Translations under genes and position numbers: made by a program
The notes under the pieces: generated by a model
Databases searched by the model: none
The model's input: the letters and a program-made list of their open reading frames with translations, nothing else
What the model was told of the DNA's origin: nothing
Source: Pirellulaceae bacterium
GTDB lineage: Bacteria; Planctomycetota; Planctomycetia; Pirellulales; Pirellulaceae
Direction: 5' to 3'
NCBI GenBank assembly: GCA_029243025.1
Contig: JAQWSU010000002.1
Location: 62,001-126,000 of the forward strand
DNA length: 64,000 nt
Shown here: one piece after another, positions 27,435 to 36,651 of the stretch
Layout of the letters: each line of letters opens with the position of its first letter
Position numbering within the stretch: position 1 is the first letter of the stretch

Positions 27435-29940
27435 CGTCGGGCTCCAGGTTGATATCGCGTTCCGTATTTAGGTCTGACTGCGTTTCAGGGAAATCACCGT
27501 ACTTAAGATTTGCCACCAGCACGGTTCGAAACGTTTGTTGACTGGCGGCCGGTTGGATGGTCAAACCTGGCATTTTTTGATCACACCAGCCAGCAAGGCG
27601 AACATCACCTTCATTGAGTCGAGACGGTGCCAGGGCCAATTGAAGCAGGGAGTGCACCTGGATTTCATCCTTACTTTTGGATTCCAGATCGACCCAACCG
27701 CCGAACAACGGTTGGGTTCCGTCGAATGAGATAAATTTCGCTTGGATCGCCGCTTTCGGAGGCAATTCGCCGATCCAAGCCATTTCAACCTGGTCGTTGA
27801 CTTGACGGATAACGCCGACGTCCTGCAGTTCAAGCGCTGTGTCGTTGACAATCCGGAATAGACCGGGGGCAGGTTCGATCAGGCGTACACTGTTACCCAG
27901 TTCGTAGGATTCCTCGCTGTGGACCATTTCGGTTGAGTTGGAGTTGACCAAAAATTGATTTAACCGACTTGCTTCGTTTTTCTTGTCCATTCGTAGGAAA
28001 GCAACATCTCGAAACGAAGGTTGTTCCAGGACTCGCGCTGCACCAAACGGTAATGCCAACGCGGATTCGTTTTCGAAGGAGAGGTCGTATCCCGTTGACA
28101 GCGACGAGTACAATCCCGTGTAACGCGTCAGGTGAGCACGTGTGAAGTCGGGCTGTGTTTCCAAAATCGCGATCTCGGTGCGACTCCGCACGAAGCCAAT
28201 GTCCAATTGGGCCATTTGCACTACGAAATAAGTGCTGGCGATCGCGATAATCGGAATGGCTCCCCATGCCCATTCGACTCGTCCAATAGCACGGAATAAT
28301 GCCCAGTTCGCAGGGACGAGGATGAACAAATAGAGCGCCAAAGTCATCAAGATGAAATCACGTTTGGGAACAGAAATGCCAGCCGCTTTTTGTAAGGATT
28401 TGCGCGCTGCTGAACTACAGGCACTAAAATCGTTCCAGCCTGCTACCCCTGACTGCTGGCCGTATCCGTAGCCGGCCACATCGATAGGCTTGTCGTCTTT
28501 GGAACTTGACAATCCGTCGTCAGTAGCGTCGCGAGAAAAATAACGAAGCTTCGAGTTAATTAAAGCCTCGACCGGAAAACGACGCGGTTGCATATCGGGT
28601 AGGTCAGAACGATAAGCAAAGGTCTCGTTTAAGGCGGTTATGGGCTCCTGGGATTCAAAATCTTCACGAGATCGCTGAAGTGGTCGGATCTTGTTGAGCC
28701 AATTGATGCTCAGTCCGTTTTCATCTGAATAGGAATAGCGCCGACCGGGTCGTCTCATCAAGCAACCGTTGAAGAAATTGTCGAAACCACGCCAATTTAC
28801 AAGCGGACGAGAGGTCAACGCAAAGGAGGTTGTCACAATCCGTCCTCGACCAACTCGCCGTTCTGCAACCAGCTTGTCGCTGCCCGGCACGAATGAACCG
28901 CCTTCATTCAATTTTAAATTAAATAGTTCAGGAGCTGACTCGGGATTGATCTCCAACGCACTAACTTGACCTGTCTTCAACGAAGGCACCGTCCAATGTT
29001 TGTTCAACGAAGCCACATCATTTGCGTTCATGGCGCGAATGCCGTTTGCCTGTGCTGGCAAATAATCGGCGAGAAAACTGCCCTTCAATGCATCGAGTGA
29101 ATTCGGACCGCTGATGATTATTTGACCGCCCCAGTGTAACCAGTCCAACATCGATTGCTGCTGGTTAGGTGTGAAAGCGTTGGGGTCAATATCATCCAAG
29201 ACGACATACGAAATCATGGTCCACATCAATGGCCACGATGGGATCGGAATGCGGCTCGAAACGTTCGGCAACGGCACGATATAGTCAGCTGCAATGCCAC
29301 CTGTCAGCATGGACGGGTCGGGTGGCTTGATCGAATGAAGTGTTTTGAGGTATCCGTAGCTGTCGGGCCTCCGAGAGAGGACCACACAATAGGTTTGATA
29401 GGCTGCCAGCTTTGAGCCAATTTGCGTTTGTGACCAACGGTTTACGCCGCCCGTCGGGAGACGAAGATTGCTGTGCAGCCAGACTTGGCGTTTGCTCGTA
29501 TTCGTGGTCGGTGCGAAGTAGCTCAATTCGAAAGATTTGGATTGACCCTTGGGAAGCGAAACCAAGCGGCTCGTTCGAAGGCGATAGTGGGAATTCTGCA
29601 AGGGCAACGGCTGGTTGCTCGAGCGAGCGGAGCTCAAACAGTCCAGCTCGCCAAAAAAATTGTCCTCATTGGATTTCAATTGTTGCTGGACCGAGAACCA
29701 ATGCCCCGGTTTCACGCCTTGAAGTACGATGCTTTCATCGGTTGGTAAGACCTTCAGCTCTTTTGATTCAAAGGGCTCTACTTTTTTGGGTTTCTTTGTT
29801 TGGGACTCGTCAAGTTTTTCTTCACTTCTTCTTGAAAATAAGTTGCGACAGCCTTCACATCCCGTCGAGAACGAAAGTGTTCCCGCCAGCAAGAGCGAGC
29901 TGATTAGACGCAGAACGGAACGGAGGCGATCAGAGGCCAC
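27418..29940 (-). CDS. large membrane-anchored protein paired with ABC ATPase
   Basis: 840 aa, GTG start. An N-terminal hydrophobic segment ends in a possible lipobox, SFSTGC (Cys28). A long extracytoplasmic region includes a stretch LLDWLHWGGQIIISGPNS (about 263-280), like glutamine-amidotransferase-fold domains in planctomycete membrane proteins. Two hydrophobic helices lie at about 528-550 (LALYLFILVPANWALF) and 555-578 (AIPIIAIASTYFVVQM). The C-terminus is beta-rich, with an acidic end. The family is not named to my knowledge. It comes first in a two-gene unit with the ATPase. No ribosome site is clear, so the start is tentative. Confidence 0.75.
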   Translation of the reverse strand: MASDRLRSVLRLISSLLLAGTLSFSTGCEGCRNLFSRRSEEKLDESQTKKPKKVEPFESKELKVLPTDESIVLQGVKPGHWFSVQQQLKSNEDNFFGELDCLSSARSSNQPLPLQNSHYRLRTSRLVSLPKGQSKSFELSYFAPTTNTSKRQVWLHSNLRLPTGGVNRWSQTQIGSKLAAYQTYCVVLSRRPDSYGYLKTLHSIKPPDPSMLTGGIAADYIVPLPNVSSRIPIPSWPLMWTMISYVVLDDIDPNAFTPNQQQSMLDWLHWGGQIIISGPNSLDALKGSFLADYLPAQANGIRAMNANDVASLNKHWTVPSLKTGQVSALEINPESAPELFNLKLNEGGSFVPGSDKLVAERRVGRGRIVTTSFALTSRPLVNWRGFDNFFNGCLMRRPGRRYSYSDENGLSINWLNKIRPLQRSREDFESQEPITALNETFAYRSDLPDMQPRRFPVEALINSKLRYFSRDATDDGLSSSKDDKPIDVAGYGYGQQSGVAGWNDFSACSSAARKSLQKAAGISVPKRDFILMTLALYLFILVPANWALFRAIGRVEWAWGAIPIIAIASTYFVVQMAQLDIGFVRSRTEIAILETQPDFTRAHLTRYTGLYSSLSTGYDLSFENESALALPFGAARVLEQPSFRDVAFLRMDKKNEASRLNQFLVNSNSTEMVHSEESYELGNSVRLIEPAPGLFRIVNDTALELQDVGVIRQVNDQVEMAWIGELPPKAAIQAKFISFDGTQPLFGGWVDLESKSKDEIQVHSLLQLALAPSRLNEGDVRLAGWCDQKMPGLTIQPAASQQTFRTVLVANLKYGDFPETQSDLNTERDINLEPDDDRAN

Positions 29941-29976
29941 GTGCTTTTTTCTCGAATTAATTGCCGCGAAAGCTCG

Positions 29977-29997
29977 CCGGTAACCAACGGTTACCGG
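29977..29997. promoter_or_regulatory. perfect dyad upstream of the 840-aa gene
   Basis: CCGGTAACC (29977-29985) and GGTTACCGG (29989-29997) form a perfect 9-bp inverted repeat with a 3-base loop, 36 bases upstream of the minus-strand start. There is no T-run, so it is not a plain terminator. It could be an operator or a leader hairpin. Confidence 0.45.
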
Positions 29998-30200
29998 TCG
30001 GCAAATGGGACGATGCTAACTTCCTCAAGTTTACGCGCAAAATGGCTTCTCGGAAAGCGTGCGAAAACTGGGCAATGGATCCTTACAAACGGCGAAAGCA
30101 AGGTTCTGCAGGTTTTTTACCGGTATGATTCGGTGCCGAGTGCAAGTGAGAGAGGTGCGGTGTTTCGCAGGCTGCTGCGGAACGGACGCTGACCGTTCGA

Positions 30201-30509
30201 TCAGGCGGGTTGAAGGATCTGGAGTTTGGCCGATTGAATCATCGCTTTGACTCGTGGGCGATAGGCCAGCATGTGAGGGGCAACAAGATGAGCTTCGAGG
30301 GCAGCGAGGCTATCCCACTTTTCGACGATGATCACGACGTTCGTGCGCGGTTCGGGTTGTGCGGCGATGTTGGTTTCTACATCAATCGTGGCTCCGTACT
30401 CGATACACCCTGCTTCGCTCTGGACTTCTGGAATCAATTTTTGAAACTCGTTCAGGAAGGCGTCTCGCTGGCCCTCGAGCAACTCGATAGTTGCAATCAC
30501 GTGAATCAT
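30201..30509 (-). CDS. antibiotic biosynthesis monooxygenase (ABM) family protein
   Basis: 102 aa, a single ferredoxin-like ABM domain. Starts MIHVIATIELLEGQRDAFL and has the central SEAGCIEYGATID and VIIVEKWDSLAALEAHL, with a His in VAPHMLAY, all typical of the YgiN-like group. Such proteins act as cofactor-free quinol monooxygenases or in small-molecule turnover; the substrate here is unknown. It stands alone on the minus strand, divergent from arsM. Confidence 0.85.
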   Translation of the reverse strand: MIHVIATIELLEGQRDAFLNEFQKLIPEVQSEAGCIEYGATIDVETNIAAQPEPRTNVVIIVEKWDSLAALEAHLVAPHMLAYRPRVKAMIQSAKLQILQPA

Positions 30510-30686
30510 TGAATTAAATTGCTTTCCATGAATGGGCTGGCGAATCTCAATCCTGAAGCGGTGTTGGGCACGATCTCTCGCGAACCGACTCCCGGTTCGA
30601 CATTGTGCGAAATTACGGTGAATGGAACAATAGGGCGTGGCGTGGAGCGGCGATGAATGATGGAGGGCTCGTAAATCTGATTGCAG

Positions 30687-30740
30687 GGTTTTACCGGTTG
30701 GTTTTACCGGTTGGTTTTACTGGTTGGTTTTACTGGTTGG
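30687..30740. repeat. 13-bp tandem repeat, four copies
   Basis: Copies at 30687, 30700, 30713 and 30726: two of GGTTTTACCGGTT and two of GGTTTTACTGGTT. The array ends 45 bases before the arsM start, in the position of a promoter or leader. The copies differ only at one base (C/T), consistent with recent slippage plus one mutation that was then copied. Confidence 0.9.
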
Positions 30741-30785
30741 CAATCGTTTGCGCTTTGAGGTTGGAAGGATAAAAAGGAGTCAAGC

Positions 30786-31967
30786 ATGAGAGACGATTTA
30801 GTTTCGGCGACAGCCGAGGAAATGGTATCGCTGGACGTCGAACATGCAGTGATTGAACGATATTCCTCCGCGTCGCGTTCTACCGAGCCATCGTTGTGCT
30901 GCCCGGTCAAATATGACCCCAAGTATTTGAAGGTTCTTCCCGAGGAACTGATTGAACGCGATTATGGTTGTGGTGATCCCTCGCGTTGGCTCAATCCGGG
31001 TGAGACCGTTTTGGATCTTGGATCGGGGGGGGGCAAGATCTGTTATATCGCTTCGCAGGTGGTGGGTCCCGAGGGGAAAGTGTTGGGCGTTGACATGAAC
31101 GATGACATGTTATGTCTCGCCAAAAAATTTCAGCAAGAAATTGGAGATCGGATTGGTTACCACAATGTCGAATTCTTCAAAGGCCGGATTCAAGATCTTT
31201 CGCTCGATCTGGATCGTTTCGATGCGATCTTGGCGGATGAGCCGGTGCAAACTGCGGCGGATTGGCTGAAGACGCAGAATCGTGTCCAGCAACTGTGCAA
31301 AGCATCGCCAATGATTCCGAGCGACTCGGTCGATGTTGTGATTTCAAATTGCGTCTTGAACCTCGTCGACTTGGAAACTCGTGCCCAATTGTTTGCGGAG
31401 ATTTATCGAGTCTTACGAGACGGTGGGCGGGCAGTCATCAGTGATATTGTCTGCGATGAAGCTGTTCCTGAGCGATTGCAACAGGACGCTTCCTTGTGGA
31501 GTGGATGCATCAGCGGTGCCTTCGTGGAAGTTGACTTTTTGAAAGCGTTTGCAGAGGCTGGTTTTTATGGAATCGAGCTCGTGGACCGGCCCGACGAACC
31601 TTGGGCAACGGTCGAAGGAATTGAATTTCGAAGTATCACGGTTCGTGCCTTTAAAGGAAAAGAAGGACCCTGTATGGATCATCGACAAGCGGTGATTTAC
31701 AAGGGGCCCTGGAAGCAAGTGGTTGACGATGATGGGCACACGCTGAGACGGGGTGAGCCGATTGCTGTCTGCAAGAAAACGTTCGACATCTACGTGCGTG
31801 AGCCTTACGCGGAGCAAATCGTGCCCGTGCCGCCGCGGGTGGCTGTTTTTGAGCCCCAGCCGTTTGATTGCCGACAAGATCAACTGCGGCGTCCGTCGGA
31901 AACCAAGGGGCCCGATTTTAATCAGACCGAATTGCCAGACAACTGTTGTGGATCTGACGACTGTTGA
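30786..31967 (+). CDS. arsM: arsenite S-adenosylmethionine methyltransferase, long (arsenosugar-type) form
   Basis: 393 aa. Methylates As(III) using SAM. The SAM motif is VLDLGSGGGKICYIA (75-89). Three cysteines of the As(III) site are in place: Cys62 (YGCGDP), Cys189 (ISNCVLNLV) and Cys241 (WSGCISGAF). The insert before SNCV and the C-terminal part (IEFRSITVRAFKGKEGPC, VIYKGPWKQVVDDDG) match the longer ArsM linked to arsenosugar synthesis. The tail ends CCGSDDC, possibly a metal site. No arsS, arsR or arsB is near. The substrate call is from family recognition. Confidence 0.8.
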   Translation: MRDDLVSATAEEMVSLDVEHAVIERYSSASRSTEPSLCCPVKYDPKYLKVLPEELIERDYGCGDPSRWLNPGETVLDLGSGGGKICYIASQVVGPEGKVLGVDMNDDMLCLAKKFQQEIGDRIGYHNVEFFKGRIQDLSLDLDRFDAILADEPVQTAADWLKTQNRVQQLCKASPMIPSDSVDVVISNCVLNLVDLETRAQLFAEIYRVLRDGGRAVISDIVCDEAVPERLQQDASLWSGCISGAFVEVDFLKAFAEAGFYGIELVDRPDEPWATVEGIEFRSITVRAFKGKEGPCMDHRQAVIYKGPWKQVVDDDGHTLRRGEPIAVCKKTFDIYVREPYAEQIVPVPPRVAVFEPQPFDCRQDQLRRPSETKGPDFNQTELPDNCCGSDDC

Positions 31968-31991
31968 TAGGGCAGCCAGATAGGCCCTCGT

Positions 31992-33044
31992 TTACTCGCT
32001 CAATTTCGCAATGATTTGGTCACGTGCTTTGATCGCGTTGCTTGTTGGTGTCGAGCTCAGGACGCTGTTGTGATCGAAACCTCCGATGAACAGATCGTCC
32101 ACTCCCTCCAAGCGTCCTCGTCTCACGGATACGATGCCGTCTCCTCGACCCGCTACCAGTTCGTCAAGTTCGGGAAGATTGGACTTGAGCTGACTCTTCA
32201 TCTCTCGAATCCAAGAACAGTGTGCACTGACGTGGGCGAGGCACTGTCGGGTTCTCTTCAGCGTGTTCTGGTCTAAGGGCGCATCAGAGCCCAGGAAGAT
32301 GCTGTACCGCACCTTTGTGTTTCTGGGCCGCGCATTAAGCTGTCGAAGGAAATTCGAATCTGGTGTCATGTCATCTGTAGCTTCCGCCAGACCGTCAACA
32401 ATCGATCCATAGATGAAACCGGCTTCTTCGCGACGACGATCGCAGGTGATGTATTCAATCAGATCCATCGAATAGGCGATTCGAGCGAGTTGCGATCCGT
32501 GGTTGGGCGGGGCGATCATAACCAAACGACGAACATTCCCTGGATCCAATCGAGGATTTTCAATTGTTTCGCGGGCGATTAAGCCGCCCATCGAATGAGT
32601 GACGACTGAAATCTCCTGATCCTGTTCGCTCAACACCTTGGATAGGAGTTGAGCCGAGTCAGCAAGTGCCTGGTCATTGGGATAGCGAAACGTGGCGCAA
32701 CGGTGTCCGGCTTTTTGGGCTTGTTCCACCAAAACGGTCAAATCTTCTGGCCGCGAATTGTAGCCGTGGACGAAGACCACAAGTGAGGAAGACGCTTGCG
32801 GCAGCGTCGTATCTTCGAGCATTTGCAGCCCGTAGTCGGGCTGGGTTTGCGGGCCGTACCAACGAAGTGTGCAATTGCGGCAGCAATCTTTCCAACTCGT
32901 TTCCAGTGATTCGACGTGGCCCCAGAATCGGCCCCAACCGCGTCGGAGGGCGCCGGGTTCGTTGGCCTCAACCCGTGTGGGTGACGCACCGATTGTGAGA
33001 CAACAAAACGCAATGGCGAGGGGGAGACGGCAGAAACGAAACAT
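31992..33044 (-). CDS. secreted alpha/beta hydrolase, lipase-like
   Basis: 350 aa with a signal peptide (cleavage near RVEA). The oxyanion segment is VVFVHGYNSRPEDL, the nucleophile elbow VVTHSMGG holds the Ser, and GGFDHNSVLS near the C-terminus holds a likely catalytic His. GLIARETIENP follows the elbow as in triacylglycerol lipases. The substrate is unknown. It lies 138 bases downstream of trpE on the same strand, with no functional link apparent. Confidence 0.82.
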   Translation of the reverse strand: MFRFCRLPLAIAFCCLTIGASPTRVEANEPGALRRGWGRFWGHVESLETSWKDCCRNCTLRWYGPQTQPDYGLQMLEDTTLPQASSSLVVFVHGYNSRPEDLTVLVEQAQKAGHRCATFRYPNDQALADSAQLLSKVLSEQDQEISVVTHSMGGLIARETIENPRLDPGNVRRLVMIAPPNHGSQLARIAYSMDLIEYITCDRRREEAGFIYGSIVDGLAEATDDMTPDSNFLRQLNARPRNTKVRYSIFLGSDAPLDQNTLKRTRQCLAHVSAHCSWIREMKSQLKSNLPELDELVAGRGDGIVSVRRGRLEGVDDLFIGGFDHNSVLSSTPTSNAIKARDQIIAKLSE

Positions 33045-33182
33045 AGGGAGCTCCTGTCGGAATCGTGGTAGGCCTCCACCTATCGTACTGCTTTTCGTCG
33101 AGTTGGGGGAAATGCCGGGTGGGAAAGCGTGCGGATGGGATCGCTAACTCTTTTTCTCTGCTGGAGTTATTGAGACTTGGCG

Positions 33183-34703
33183 TTATTGGGGTTTGATTTG
33201 TTGGGAGGCGGAAGTTCGTTGTTCCGTGATTTCAATCGCTTTGAGTAATCCCTTGGCTTTGTTTAGCGTTTCCTGGTATTCCAGTTCTGGAACGCTGTCG
33301 GCAACGACACCCGCACCGGCTTGGACGTAAGCCGTTTGCCCTTGCACCACCATCGTTCGCAAGGCGATGCAGGTATCCATGTTTCCGCCGTAATCGATAT
33401 AGCCGACGGCGCCGGCGTAAGGACCTCGACGATGGGGTTCCAGCTCGTCAATTATCTCCATGGCACGTACTTTGGGTGCTCCGGAAACGGTTCCAGCAGG
33501 CACACAGGCCCGAAGTGCATCAAACGCGTTTTGATCTTCCGCCAGCTCGCCAGTCACATTCGAGGTGATGTGCATGACGTGGCTGTAACGCTCGATTGTC
33601 ATCACATCGCTTAGTTCGACTGAACGATATTTGGCGACACGTCCGACGTCGTTACGGCCAAGATCGACGAGCATCACATGTTCGGCTCGTTCTTTGGGAT
33701 CGGCGAGTAGTTCATCCGCCAATTGTTGATCTTCCTGATCCGTTTGACCCCGTCGCCGGGTGCCCGCCAGCGGGCGAACGGTGACCTTGTTTTCCATGAC
33801 ACGACACATTATTTCCGGTGAACTACCAACGAGTGTTGCGTCATTCGTTCTCAGAAAGAACATAAATGGGCTTGGATTGACAACCCGCAATGTTCGATAG
33901 ATGTCGAAGGGATCTGCAGAGATTTCCACTTGCAGTCTTTGGCTGATGACGACCTGGAAAATGTCACCGGCTCGAATGTATTCAACACAGGATCGGACAG
34001 CATCTTCGAATCGTTGCTTTTCAAAGTTGGATTGGAACGATAGCTGTAACTTTCCAGACGAATCGATATCGTGAAGATCGAGTTCCGAATCGGGATTCGC
34101 CAGTCGTTCGATCGTTTGATCGAGTTTCTCTTGGGCGCGACGATAAACGGTGCTGGCGTCTATGTCGCCCTCTGTGTTAGCAAGCACGATCACGAGCATT
34201 GTTTTCGTGACATTGTCAAAGACAATCAGTTGATCGTAGAAGGCGAAGGCAAGATCCGGAAGTTCCCGATCATCTTCGGGGGCGTCCGGCAGATTTTCGG
34301 TATACCGGATCATGTCGTATGCGGTGTAACCGACGGCTCCCGCGACGAACGGCAGGTGGGCTAAGCCGGGGACTGAAGCGACTTGGACATTGGAAAGCTG
34401 ACGGTGCAGCTCATCGAGCGGATCGTCGCAGTCGTATTGTTCGACTTGGTCGCTCGATTGAATGATGATGTGCTTGCGAAATGCCGACAGTTCCCGGAAC
34501 GGATCCACCGCGAGAAAGCTGAATCGGCCCACTTTTTCGCCGCCGATCACGCTTTCGAACAGGCAAGCGGCCCCCCCAGAGTCGATTTTATGGAAGGCGG
34601 AAACGGGGGTCAGGGAGTCGCAAAGCAGCCGTCGATAGACCGGGACACGGTGGTTTTTTGCAGCAAGCTTCGCAAATGTGTCGAATTCGGGTGTATGCGT
34701 CAT
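33183..34703 (-). CDS. trpE: anthranilate synthase component I
   Basis: Makes anthranilate from chorismate. 506 aa; the C-terminal chorismate-binding domain has FQVVISQRLQ, PFMFFLRTNDATLVGSSPE, PLAGTRRRG, GRNDVGRV, PAGTVSGAPKVRAMEII and GAVGYIDYGG. The N-terminal SVIGGEKVGRFSFLAVDP resembles the Trp-sensing region, so feedback inhibition is likely. The amidotransferase TrpG is not in the window. PabB is an alternative, but length and N-terminus favour TrpE. Confidence 0.92.
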   Translation of the reverse strand: MTHTPEFDTFAKLAAKNHRVPVYRRLLCDSLTPVSAFHKIDSGGAACLFESVIGGEKVGRFSFLAVDPFRELSAFRKHIIIQSSDQVEQYDCDDPLDELHRQLSNVQVASVPGLAHLPFVAGAVGYTAYDMIRYTENLPDAPEDDRELPDLAFAFYDQLIVFDNVTKTMLVIVLANTEGDIDASTVYRRAQEKLDQTIERLANPDSELDLHDIDSSGKLQLSFQSNFEKQRFEDAVRSCVEYIRAGDIFQVVISQRLQVEISADPFDIYRTLRVVNPSPFMFFLRTNDATLVGSSPEIMCRVMENKVTVRPLAGTRRRGQTDQEDQQLADELLADPKERAEHVMLVDLGRNDVGRVAKYRSVELSDVMTIERYSHVMHITSNVTGELAEDQNAFDALRACVPAGTVSGAPKVRAMEIIDELEPHRRGPYAGAVGYIDYGGNMDTCIALRTMVVQGQTAYVQAGAGVVADSVPELEYQETLNKAKGLLKAIEITEQRTSASQQIKPQ

Positions 34704-34847
34704 CGGGTCAGCTTAACAACGGGTCGGCTCGCCAACAATGTCCGTTGTTGCAACGAAAACAGGTATAGAATGAGGCGGGATCGTGATCTTAGCATTTGAA
34801 TTGTTTAAAGTGCCATTTGGATTATCCATCGGTTGGCGCCATCAACC

Positions 34848-34875
34848 TTGACAGGTTTGGGGCCGCTGTTAGAAT
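34848..34875 (+). promoter_or_regulatory. likely sigma-70 promoter of mcsA-mcsB
   Basis: TTGACA at 34848-34853 and TAGAAT at 34870-34875 with a 16-base spacer, 117 bases before the mcsA start. The -35 is perfect and the -10 is 5 of 6. I see no CtsR-type operator around it. Confidence 0.6.
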
Positions 34876-34991
34876 CCATCGGGCCGTTGTAAGTCGTGGC
34901 GCAATACGGTGTTGCACCTATCTTTGGGCCATATGAGTCAGCTTCCTTACCGCCGAACCTGCATTTTCGGTGGACAAACCCGGGTGAATCG

Positions 34992-35516
34992 ATGAAGTGT
35001 AAATTCTGCGAGAAACCTGCAACCTTTCATATCACGGAACTCACGGGTCCAGAGATGCAAGAGTTGCACCTGTGCGAGGATCACGCGCGTCAGCATTTGG
35101 CCCCCGGTGACAGCGAGGCCGATGTGCCTTCCACGAGTCTCGCGGGAGCCTTGGCTCAGCAGCTGAAGATTGGCCAGACGGCGGAGGATCTGGCTCGTCT
35201 TGATCAACAAGCCTGTCCCGTTTGCGGAATCACCTTTTTTGAGTTTCGTAACGAAGGCCGATTGGGCTGTCCGCACGATTACATTAACTTTGCCTCTGAA
35301 CTTGAACCTTTGATCGTTAATATTCACGGTTCTACCCAGCACGCGGGAAAGCGTCCCAAGCGAGCTTCCGGCGGATCTGACTGGCAGACCGATCTAATCC
35401 GGCTTCGACGCGAGTTGAAAGACGCCATTGAGGAAGAAAAGTACGAGCGCGCGTCGGAATTGCGCGACGAAATTCAGCGAATTGAAGAGATGGCGGAGAC
35501 TGGAAAGCGACCGTAA
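34992..35516 (+). CDS. mcsA: McsA-like zinc-finger and UVR-motif protein
   Basis: 174 aa from the ATG at 34992. N-terminal zinc sites Cys3/Cys6 and Cys28/His31, then Cys75/Cys78 (CPVC) and Cys93/His95 (GCPHDY). The C-terminal UVR motif (about 137-167) contains LRRELKDAIEEEKYERASELR, the coil shared with UvrB/UvrC and Clp partners. McsA activates the McsB kinase that follows after 18 bases. The frame is open upstream to 34896, but homology starts at MKCKFCEKPATFH. Confidence 0.9.
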   Translation: MKCKFCEKPATFHITELTGPEMQELHLCEDHARQHLAPGDSEADVPSTSLAGALAQQLKIGQTAEDLARLDQQACPVCGITFFEFRNEGRLGCPHDYINFASELEPLIVNIHGSTQHAGKRPKRASGGSDWQTDLIRLRRELKDAIEEEKYERASELRDEIQRIEEMAETGKRP

Positions 35517-35534
35517 TTTACACGGACCCAACGG

Positions 35535-36629
35535 ATGGAATTTATGGAACTGCATCGCACGATTCACCGACTTGCTGGCCAATGCGGGCAGTGGCTGCGC
35601 GGCTCGGGACCCGAGTCGGATATTGTCATCAGCAGTCGAATTCGACTTGCTCGAAACCTTGCCGACTTTCCTTTTGTGCGGCGTTGCACGGACCATGATC
35701 GGGCGGCGATTGAGTCGACGGTTCGCGACCGGCTGGAACGTTGTAGCGACCTGTCCGGGTTGATCTTTTTGGACGTGGCCGACATGGAATCTGTCGACCG
35801 ACAATTCCTGGTCGAACGCCAATTGATCAGTCGTGAGCTTGCTGAATCTGCCGGCGCACGAGCCGTTGCGATCGATGCGGAAGAACAACACAGCCTAATG
35901 ATCAACGAGGAAGATCATCTAAGAATCCAGCTGATGAAGAGTGGCTTGGATCTGGAGAGCACCTGGGCGCAAATTAACGAAATTGATGATCTGATCGAGT
36001 CTCAGCTTAACTACGCATTTCATGATCAGTTGGGATACCTGACCGCCTGTCCGACGAACGTCGGTACCGGTATGCGTGTCAGCGTCATGTTGCATCTTCC
36101 CGCACTCGTGATCACTCGGCAAATTGACAAGGTCTTTCGCAGTCTGCAAAAAATAAGTCTGGCTGTCCGCGGACTCTATGGTGAAGGGTCGCAAGCGATG
36201 GGAGATTTTTATCAGATAAGCAATCAAATCACGCTGGGCCGCGACGAACAAGAGCTCATTCGACAGGTTGGCGATGTGGTCCCCGTTTTGATCGACTACG
36301 AACGTCGTGCTCGGGAATATTTGGTGCGAGAGAGCCAAAAAGATCTCCACGATCGAGTTAGTCGAGCTTATGGGATCCTCTGTACGGCTCAAACCATTAG
36401 CAGCGAAGAAACGATGCACTTGTTGTCGAGTGTCCGCATGGGCGTTAATCTTGGCTTGATCCAAGATGTTGAGATTCCAACGATTAACCAACTGTTCATC
36501 CACACGCAACCGGCCCATTTGCAGAAGATTCGTGGTATCGAACTTGGTACAGCCGATCGCAATATCGAGCGTGCACTCTATCTGCAACGCCATTTGTTGA
36601 AGAACGCCGACGAGTCCGAGAATAACTAA
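35535..36629 (+). CDS. mcsB: protein-arginine kinase McsB
   Basis: 364 aa. Phosphorylates arginine side chains, marking proteins for ClpC-ClpP. It is of the phosphagen kinase fold: DIVISSRIRLARNL (phosphate binding), INEEDHLRIQ, and the catalytic-Cys region TACPTNVGTGMRVSVMLHLPAL. GLYGEGSQAMGDFYQISNQ is typical of McsB. In the C-terminal pArg-sensing RDxxRA motif I read RNIERA, so Asp is replaced by Asn. No clpC or ctsR is next to it. A second Met at 35544 is an alternative start. Confidence 0.93.
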   Translation: MEFMELHRTIHRLAGQCGQWLRGSGPESDIVISSRIRLARNLADFPFVRRCTDHDRAAIESTVRDRLERCSDLSGLIFLDVADMESVDRQFLVERQLISRELAESAGARAVAIDAEEQHSLMINEEDHLRIQLMKSGLDLESTWAQINEIDDLIESQLNYAFHDQLGYLTACPTNVGTGMRVSVMLHLPALVITRQIDKVFRSLQKISLAVRGLYGEGSQAMGDFYQISNQITLGRDEQELIRQVGDVVPVLIDYERRAREYLVRESQKDLHDRVSRAYGILCTAQTISSEETMHLLSSVRMGVNLGLIQDVEIPTINQLFIHTQPAHLQKIRGIELGTADRNIERALYLQRHLLKNADESENN

Positions 36630-36651
36630 GTGGTGGCGACGAATTGACGAC

